This document shows, piece after piece, positions 59,301 through 64,000 of a stretch of 64,000 nt of DNA. The number at the start of each line of letters is the position of its first letter. Position 1 is the first letter of the stretch. Below the pieces are notes generated by a model. The model searched no databases. It worked only from the letters and a program-made list of their open reading frames with translations, and was not told the DNA's origin. The stretch is from Ramlibacter sp. (lineage in GTDB: Bacteria > Pseudomonadota > Gammaproteobacteria > Burkholderiales > Burkholderiaceae_C): the NCBI GenBank assembly GCA_030695945.1, contig JAUYOG010000057.1:62001-126000 (forward strand). The letters run 5' to 3'. The position numbers and the translations under genes are program-made.

Positions 59301-60623
59301 CTAGCGAACCGCCTGCCGCAGCGCCTGGTCGATATCCCACAGGATGTCGTCCGCCTCCTCGATGCCCACTGACAGCCGGATCATGTCCGGCCGCACCCCG
59401 GCGCGCGCGAGTTCTTCCTCGTTCAGCTGGCGGTGCGTGGTGGACGCGGGGTGGATCACGAGCGTCTTGGCGTCACCGATGTTGGCAAGGTGGCTGAGGA
59501 ACTCGCAGGCGTCGATGAAGCGCTCGCCGGCCTTCGCCGGGTCCGCGGCCTTGATGCCGAAGGTGAGGATGCCCGAGGCGCCGGGCCGGCCGTCGATGCT
59601 GCGGAACTGCTTCTTCGCGAGCTCATGGTGCGGCGAGTTTGCCAGCCCCGGGTAATTGACCCAGCTGACCAGCGGGTGCTCGTTGAGGAACTCCGCCGCG
59701 CGCAACGCGTTGCGGCAATGCGCCTGCATGCGCAGGTGCAGCGTCTCGATGCCCTGCAGGATCAACCACGCATTGAGCGGCGAGAGCGATGCGCCGAAGG
59801 TGCGGTTCACCTCCATCCGCGCCTTCATGGTGTAGCCGAAGTCGCCGAAGGTTTCGTAGAACTTCACGCCGTGGTACGCGCGGCTGGGCTCCAGCATCTC
59901 GGGGAACTTCTGCGCGGCCAGGCCCGAGCCCCAGTCGAACTTGCCCGACTCGACGATCACGCCAGCCATGGTCGTGCCATGGCCGCCGAGGTACTTGGTG
60001 GCGCTGTGCACCACGATGTCGGCGCCGAAGGCGAACGGGTTGCACAGGTAGGGGCTGGGCACCGTATTGTCGATGATGAGCGGCAGGCCATGCTCGTGCG
60101 CGATCTTCGCCACCGGCTCGATGTCGAACACGTTCACCAGAGGGTTGCCCAGCGTCTCGCCGTACACCGCGCGGGTCGTGGGCCTGATCGCGCGGCGGAA
60201 ATTCTCCGGGTCTTCCGGGTCGACGAAGGTGGTTTCGATGCCCAGCCGCGCGAAGCCGACGCCGAGCTGGCCGACGCTGCCGCCATACAACGTGGAGGCG
60301 GCGACGATGTGGTCGCCGGTCTTGAGGATCGCGAGCAGCGCGGTCATCTGCGCCGCCATGCCGGTCGCGCACGCGAGCGCCGCGCGGCCGCCTTCGAGCG
60401 AGGCCACGCGTTCCTCCAGCACCGCCACCGTGGGGTTGCTGATGCGGCTGTACACGTTGCCGAAGGTCTGCAGGTTGAACAGGCTGGCGGCGTGCTCGGC
60501 GGAATCGAACACGAAGCTCGTGGTCTGGTGGATCGGCGTCGCTCGCGCGCCGGTCACCGGGTCGGGCACGGCACCGGCGTGAATGGCACGGGTGCCAAAA
60601 CCGTAGTCGCGGTCCTTGGTCAT
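59301..60623 (-). CDS. metY: O-acetylhomoserine aminocarboxypropyltransferase (sulfhydrylase)
   Basis: MetY makes homocysteine directly from O-acetylhomoserine and sulfide, using PLP. The 440-residue protein shows GFGTRAIHAGAVPDPVTGAR, TPIHQTTSFVFDS, YSRISNPTVAVLEERVASLE, the PLP lysine motif DIVVHSATKYLGGHG, and the MetY-type ending ADDILWDIDQAL. The length (about 430) separates it from shorter cystathionine synthases. ATG 60623 is preferred to longer readings. The CoA-binding protein gene lies 14 bp upstream on the same strand. Confidence 0.94.
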   Translation of the reverse strand: MTKDRDYGFGTRAIHAGAVPDPVTGARATPIHQTTSFVFDSAEHAASLFNLQTFGNVYSRISNPTVAVLEERVASLEGGRAALACATGMAAQMTALLAILKTGDHIVAASTLYGGSVGQLGVGFARLGIETTFVDPEDPENFRRAIRPTTRAVYGETLGNPLVNVFDIEPVAKIAHEHGLPLIIDNTVPSPYLCNPFAFGADIVVHSATKYLGGHGTTMAGVIVESGKFDWGSGLAAQKFPEMLEPSRAYHGVKFYETFGDFGYTMKARMEVNRTFGASLSPLNAWLILQGIETLHLRMQAHCRNALRAAEFLNEHPLVSWVNYPGLANSPHHELAKKQFRSIDGRPGASGILTFGIKAADPAKAGERFIDACEFLSHLANIGDAKTLVIHPASTTHRQLNEEELARAGVRPDMIRLSVGIEEADDILWDIDQALRQAVR

Positions 60624-60637
60624 GGGGAAACTCGTTT

Positions 60638-61129
60638 TCAGTAAGGCAGGTGCTGCGGCCGGCGCGAGGAGATCACGCGGGTGTTGACGCCGGCCCAGTT
60701 CAACCCGCCGAAGAGGCGCGCATGCTCGATCTTCACGCAGCGGTCCATCACGACATCGAGGCCGGCGGCACGCGCCTTGGCCGCGGCCGCTTCGTTGGTC
60801 ACACCGATTTGCATCCACAGGCACTTCGCGCCGATCGCGACCGCCTCATCGGCGATGGGCGGGATGTCCTCGCTCTTGCGGAAGCAATCGACCATGTCGA
60901 TCTTCACGCCCTGGGCGGCCAGTGCCTCGGCGGCCGCAGTCACGCTCGCGTAGCAACGCTGGCCGAGGATCTCGGTGGCCGTGGGATTGACCGGCACGAC
61001 GCGGTAGCCGTGCCCCTGCATGTATTTGGCGGCAAAGAAGCTGGGCCTGTGCCATTGCGGCGAGAGGCCCACGACGGCAATGGTCTTGCAGGTGCCGAGG
61101 ATGCGGCGCAGGGTGGCGATATCACTCAT
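60638..61129 (-). CDS. CoA-binding domain protein (YccU-like)
   Basis: This 163-residue protein of the small CoA-binding (Rossmann) family shows CKTIAVVGLSPQWHRPSFFA, GHGYRVVPVNPTATEILGQR, DMVDCFRKSEDIPPIADEAV and the C-terminal MDRCVKIEHARLFGG. Its position directly before metY suggests a role in acyl-CoA-linked or homoserine metabolism, but the family has no proven function. ATG 61129 is the natural start. Confidence 0.88.
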   Translation of the reverse strand: MSDIATLRRILGTCKTIAVVGLSPQWHRPSFFAAKYMQGHGYRVVPVNPTATEILGQRCYASVTAAAEALAAQGVKIDMVDCFRKSEDIPPIADEAVAIGAKCLWMQIGVTNEAAAAKARAAGLDVVMDRCVKIEHARLFGGLNWAGVNTRVISSRRPQHLPY

Positions 61130-61153
61130 GCCCGCAGTGTACGCAACGCAGGC

Positions 61154-61232
61154 TGTCATGCCGGACTTGATCCGGCATCCATGCATAGCGTGTGGACTGA
61201 AACCCCGGACTGATCCGGGGCCGCAATGACAG
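61154..61232. repeat. TGTCATGCCGG palindromic repeat near the redoxin gene
   Basis: TGTCATGCCGGACTTGATCC, then GGCATCCATG, a spacer, CCCCGGACTGATCCGGGG and CAATGACAG. It fills the gap between the CoA-binding gene start and the redoxin gene 3' end. Confidence 0.78.
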
Positions 61233-61236
61233 TCTG

Positions 61237-61842
61237 TCAGGCCTTGTACTTCACCGAGCAGCCGTACGGCCGCGTCACGGCCTGGGAGATCGGCTTGCCG
61301 GCCAGCGCCTCGTTCAGGCCCTGGCGCACGTAGTTGACGGCCTTCTTGATGTCGTCGGGGTCGCTGGACGGGATGCTGTCGATGCCGCCGGCGTACACGA
61401 GCTTGCCCTGCGGGTCGACGATGTACATGTGCGGCGTGGTACGCGCGCCATAGGCCCTGCCGGCCGCGCCGTCCTCGTCCGCCAACAGCGCGGTGGGTTG
61501 CGCCTTGCGCGCCTGCTGCCAGGCCACGACCTTGGCCGGCTCCATGTACTCGTAGGACGCCCGCTCGGTGGAATTGATGGCCAGCCACACCACGCCCTTG
61601 CCTACGGCTTCCTGCTGGGTGGCGGGCATGTTGCCGCTGTCGTAGTGCTTGCGCACGTAGGGGCAGCCGGGATTGGTCCACTCCAGCACGACGTGCTTGC
61701 CGCGGTAGTCGCTCAGCTTCACGGTCTTGCCGCTCGCGTCCTTCAGCATGAAGTCCGGAGCGGCCTGGCCGACGCTTGGCGCTGCTTGCGCGGAGAAGGC
61801 AAGGGCGAGTGCGGACAGGGCGAAGGTTCTACGCAACATCAT
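61237..61842 (-). CDS. Periplasmic thioredoxin-fold redoxin
   Basis: A 201-residue exported redoxin of the AhpC/TSA-like fold: a signal peptide ending near AQAAPSVGQ, then PDFMLKDASGKTVKLSDYRG, the reactive segment EWTNPGCPYVRKHYDSGNMP, and YGARTTPHMYIVDPQGKLVY. Only a single cysteine is present at the usual active site (NPGCPYVRK), so the mechanism is probably 1-Cys. Another cysteine lies near the end (YGCSVKY). It starts 12 bp after dsbD on the same strand, so its partner is likely DsbD-fed periplasmic thiol chemistry. Confidence 0.85.
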   Translation of the reverse strand: MMLRRTFALSALALAFSAQAAPSVGQAAPDFMLKDASGKTVKLSDYRGKHVVLEWTNPGCPYVRKHYDSGNMPATQQEAVGKGVVWLAINSTERASYEYMEPAKVVAWQQARKAQPTALLADEDGAAGRAYGARTTPHMYIVDPQGKLVYAGGIDSIPSSDPDDIKKAVNYVRQGLNEALAGKPISQAVTRPYGCSVKYKA

Positions 61843-61854
61843 GTCGAACGTCTC

Positions 61855-64000
61855 CTAGAGCTTGGCGATGACCGAACGGACTTCGTCCACCCCCAGTATC
61901 TCGGACAGCACCACAGGCGCGCGTCCCTGCTTGTAAAAGACATAAACCGGCACGCCGTTGCGCCCGAGTTGCGCCAGCGCGGCGGTGATGGCAGGGTCGC
62001 GGCGCGTCCAGTCGGCGCGCAGCAGCGCCACCTTCTTGGCCGACAGGTCGGCCAGCACGTCGGCGTTCGCAAGCGTCGTCTTCTTGTTGTACTGGCAGGT
62101 CACGCACCACGCGGCGGTGAAATCCACGAACACCGGCTGGCCGGACGCGAGGAGCTGGTCCACGCGGTCCGGCTCCCAGGCTTGCCAGCCGCCTTCGCCG
62201 CGCACGGACTGTTGCTGGGCCTGCGCCTTGGTGATGTTGGCGCCGGCGGCCCACGCCAGCAGGCCGAAACTCACGATGGAGATGGCGGCGATCACCGTGC
62301 GTGCCCGCCCTTGCAGCGTCAGCGCCCAGATCACCATGCTCATGGCCACCAGCAACACCAGCAGCGCGCCGGCACCGTCGATGCCGCTTTGCTGGCCCAG
62401 CACCCACACCAGCCACGCCACGGTGGCAAACATCGGGAAGGCCATCAGCTTGCGGAAGGTTTCCATCCATGCGCCCGGCCGCGGCAAAAGCCGCGCGACG
62501 GCAGGCACCCAGCTGGCCGCGAGATAGGGCACGGCCATGCCGACGCCGATCACGGCGAACACGAGCAGCGCCTCGGCCGCGGGCAATCCGATCGCGAAGC
62601 CCAGCGATGCACCCATGAAGGGCGCGGTGCAAGGCGAGGCCACCGCCACCGCGAGCACGCCGGAGAGAAAGGCGTTGACGACCGGGTGCCGCGCTTCCAG
62701 CGCCGCGACGCTGGACGGCAGGAACGAGCCGAACTGGAACAGGCCCGCGAGGTTCAGGCCGATCAGCGTGAACAGGGCGGCGAGCAGGGCGACCACGGCG
62801 GGAGACTGCAGCTGGAAGCCCCAGCCGAGTTGCTCGCCGGCCGCGCGCAAGGCCAGCATCAACGCGCCCAGCGCGGCGAACGACGCGATCACGCCCGCCG
62901 AGTAGGCGAGGCCGGCGATGCGATGCGAGCGCCGGTCATCGGCGTGTTTCGTGAAGCCCACCACCTTGATGGCGAGGATGGGGAAAACACAGGGCATGAG
63001 GTTGAGGATCAGCCCGCCGAGCAACGCGCCCAGCAGGGCCGCCGCCAGCGTCAGCGAGGCGGTCGGCGGCAGCGCCGCCGCGGCGGCGCCGCCGCCGCCC
63101 TGGTTCGCGCGCAAGGCGGCTTCGAGGGCCGGGGACATGCCCGTCACGGCGGCCACGGCCGGCCACTCGCCCTGCACCTTCGCCTCGGTGCGCCAGCCCT
63201 GCCCGCCGAGGGCCAGCACCATCGGCAGCACGCCGGGACTGTTGGCGCGTTGCGGGGACAGGGGAACGCGGGCGGTCCAGTCATCGCCCTGCCAGGCCTG
63301 CGTCCACTGGGCGGCGGTCTCGATCACTTCGCCGGTTTCGGGGAAGAACTCCAGCGTCTTGCCGCGAACCGCCGCCGGCAGGCCGCTCACCGTCAGCTTG
63401 ATCGCATTGCCGTCGATGGCCGCCTCGCTCTTGCCCTTGAGCGCCTGCGGCTGCGCGTCGAACGCGGCCTTGAACGCGGCGGCATTCAGCGCCGTGGTGC
63501 TGCGGGCCGGGACCTTGAGGGTGAAGTCGCCCTCTTCGGGAATGCATTCCTGCTTGCAGACCAGCCAGCTGGCCTTGAGCTTCACATCGATGTCGCCGCC
63601 CAGCAGCGAGGGCTTGAAGTCGGGCGCGATCGTGAGCGGCACCGGCAGCAGCACCGTGCCTTCGTAGCCATAGTTGGCGAGGTTGCCGATCGGGATTTTC
63701 CTGGGCACCGGCCACGCGATGTCCCCGGCGGTAATGCCCGCGGGCAGCGTCCACTGCAGCAGCGTGGGCAGGCCGGAGTCGCCGGAGTTCTTCCAGTAGG
63801 TGTGCCACTCGGGCTGGTGCGCCACCTGCAGGCCGACCCACACGGACTTGCCGGGGGCGACGCCGTCGGGCGCGTGCGCCATCAACTCGGCGCGCACGCG
63901 CTCGGTCGTGACGACGCTCTTGGGCCCGCCCTGGGCCAGGGCGGCGGCGGGCAGGGCCAGGAAAGCCGCCAAGGCGGCGGCGGGAAGGATTCGAAGCGGA
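61855..64000 (-). CDS. dsbD: Thiol:disulfide interchange protein DsbD (5' end outside window)
   Basis: DsbD carries reducing electrons from cytosolic thioredoxin across the inner membrane. Visible domains: the N-terminal DsbDalpha domain (WLVCKQECIPEEGDF), eight membrane segments with the conserved NLMPCVFPILAIKVVGFTKH and VASPCTAPFMGASLGFAIGL, and the C-terminal thioredoxin domain with CVTC (FTAAWCVTCQYNKKTTL). No proper start codon is needed within the window: the frame is open to base 64000 and reads LPAAALAAFLALPAAALAQ, the end of a signal peptide. The true start lies beyond. Confidence 0.95.
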   Translation of the reverse strand, partial: PLRILPAAALAAFLALPAAALAQGGPKSVVTTERVRAELMAHAPDGVAPGKSVWVGLQVAHQPEWHTYWKNSGDSGLPTLLQWTLPAGITAGDIAWPVPRKIPIGNLANYGYEGTVLLPVPLTIAPDFKPSLLGGDIDVKLKASWLVCKQECIPEEGDFTLKVPARSTTALNAAAFKAAFDAQPQALKGKSEAAIDGNAIKLTVSGLPAAVRGKTLEFFPETGEVIETAAQWTQAWQGDDWTARVPLSPQRANSPGVLPMVLALGGQGWRTEAKVQGEWPAVAAVTGMSPALEAALRANQGGGGAAAAALPPTASLTLAAALLGALLGGLILNLMPCVFPILAIKVVGFTKHADDRRSHRIAGLAYSAGVIASFAALGALMLALRAAGEQLGWGFQLQSPAVVALLAALFTLIGLNLAGLFQFGSFLPSSVAALEARHPVVNAFLSGVLAVAVASPCTAPFMGASLGFAIGLPAAEALLVFAVIGVGMAVPYLAASWVPAVARLLPRPGAWMETFRKLMAFPMFATVAWLVWVLGQQSGIDGAGALLVLLVAMSMVIWALTLQGRARTVIAAISIVSFGLLAWAAGANITKAQAQQQSVRGEGGWQAWEPDRVDQLLASGQPVFVDFTAAWCVTCQYNKKTTLANADVLADLSAKKVALLRADWTRRDPAITAALAQLGRNGVPVYVFYKQGRAPVVLSEILGVDEVRSVIAKL

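Overview
The window is a GC-rich (roughly two-thirds G+C) chromosomal segment from a betaproteobacterium, most likely a Burkholderiales member of the Comamonadaceae (Ramlibacter/Variovorax/Acidovorax type). The inference rests on the Bug-type (TctC) binding protein beside a LysR gene, the pilT - cyclic-nucleotide-binding protein - pilU order, the priA/hemE pair, a PutA with its Lrp-type regulator, the dolP/gmhA/yraN/rsmI set, and the type of dispersed repeats. I see no transposase, prophage, CRISPR array, rRNA or tRNA. Genes are dense, often overlap by 1-4 bases at stop/start, and many use GTG or TTG starts.

Layout. 1-4.7 kb: 3'-truncated sufB, a LysR regulator divergent from a Bug-type binding protein that is followed by an N-formylglutamate amidohydrolase, then a small cytochrome c. 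4.7-8.1 kb: an HxlR regulator and a GFA-type zinc protein sharing an 18-bp perfect inverted repeat, a Gre-like protein and a peptidase E-like enzyme. 8.3-13.7 kb: a lipoprotein amidohydrolase, a cyclophilin-like protein, a possible 46-residue membrane protein, an alpha/beta hydrolase divergent from a LysR gene, and a nucleotidyltransferase. 13.8-18.7 kb: three small stress-type proteins, then an operon of an AcuI-like reductase, a nitronate monooxygenase and an epimerase-like protein. 18.7-24.8 kb: an overlapping nucleotidyltransferase / lipid kinase / phosphoesterase operon, a second phosphoesterase, a methyltransferase, and an XRE-cupin regulator with two acetyltransferases. 25-31.5 kb: a two-component system and a three-gene SPFH operon. 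31.5-43.7 kb: putA with its Lrp regulator, a BNR protein, glpK, a DUF3617 protein, yggS, pilT-cNMP-pilU and a beta-hydroxyacid dehydrogenase. 43.7-53.1 kb: dolP and a gmhA/diaA-like gene, then about 6.7 kb of accessory genes (L,D-transpeptidase, outer-membrane barrel, DUF4331 protein, lipoprotein, DUF4198-like protein, ECF sigma/anti-sigma, VapBC), then yraN and rsmI. 53-64 kb: priA, hemE, a TPR-methyltransferase, a nitrilase, metY, a CoA-binding protein, a redoxin and 5'-truncated dsbD.

The most unusual feature is the repeat load. A composite element occurs at 24.85-25.15, 53.07-53.30 and 59.02-59.30 kb. It is built from 78-104 bp hairpin units in two versions (A and B). The units share two strictly conserved internal boxes, but their outer stems and apical hairpins differ in sequence while staying paired, which is what a structured RNA or DNA element looks like. 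Four palindromes of the TGTCATGCCGG type, two copies of a CTTGGGGCGGCCCGG repeat, four GCTTTCGGCC palindromes and one 84-bp inverted repeat are also present. Three of these repeats have become coding: one adds about 21 residues inside PutA, one lies in the signal peptide of DolP, and one supplies the stop codon of YggS. I do not recognise a published name for the composite element.
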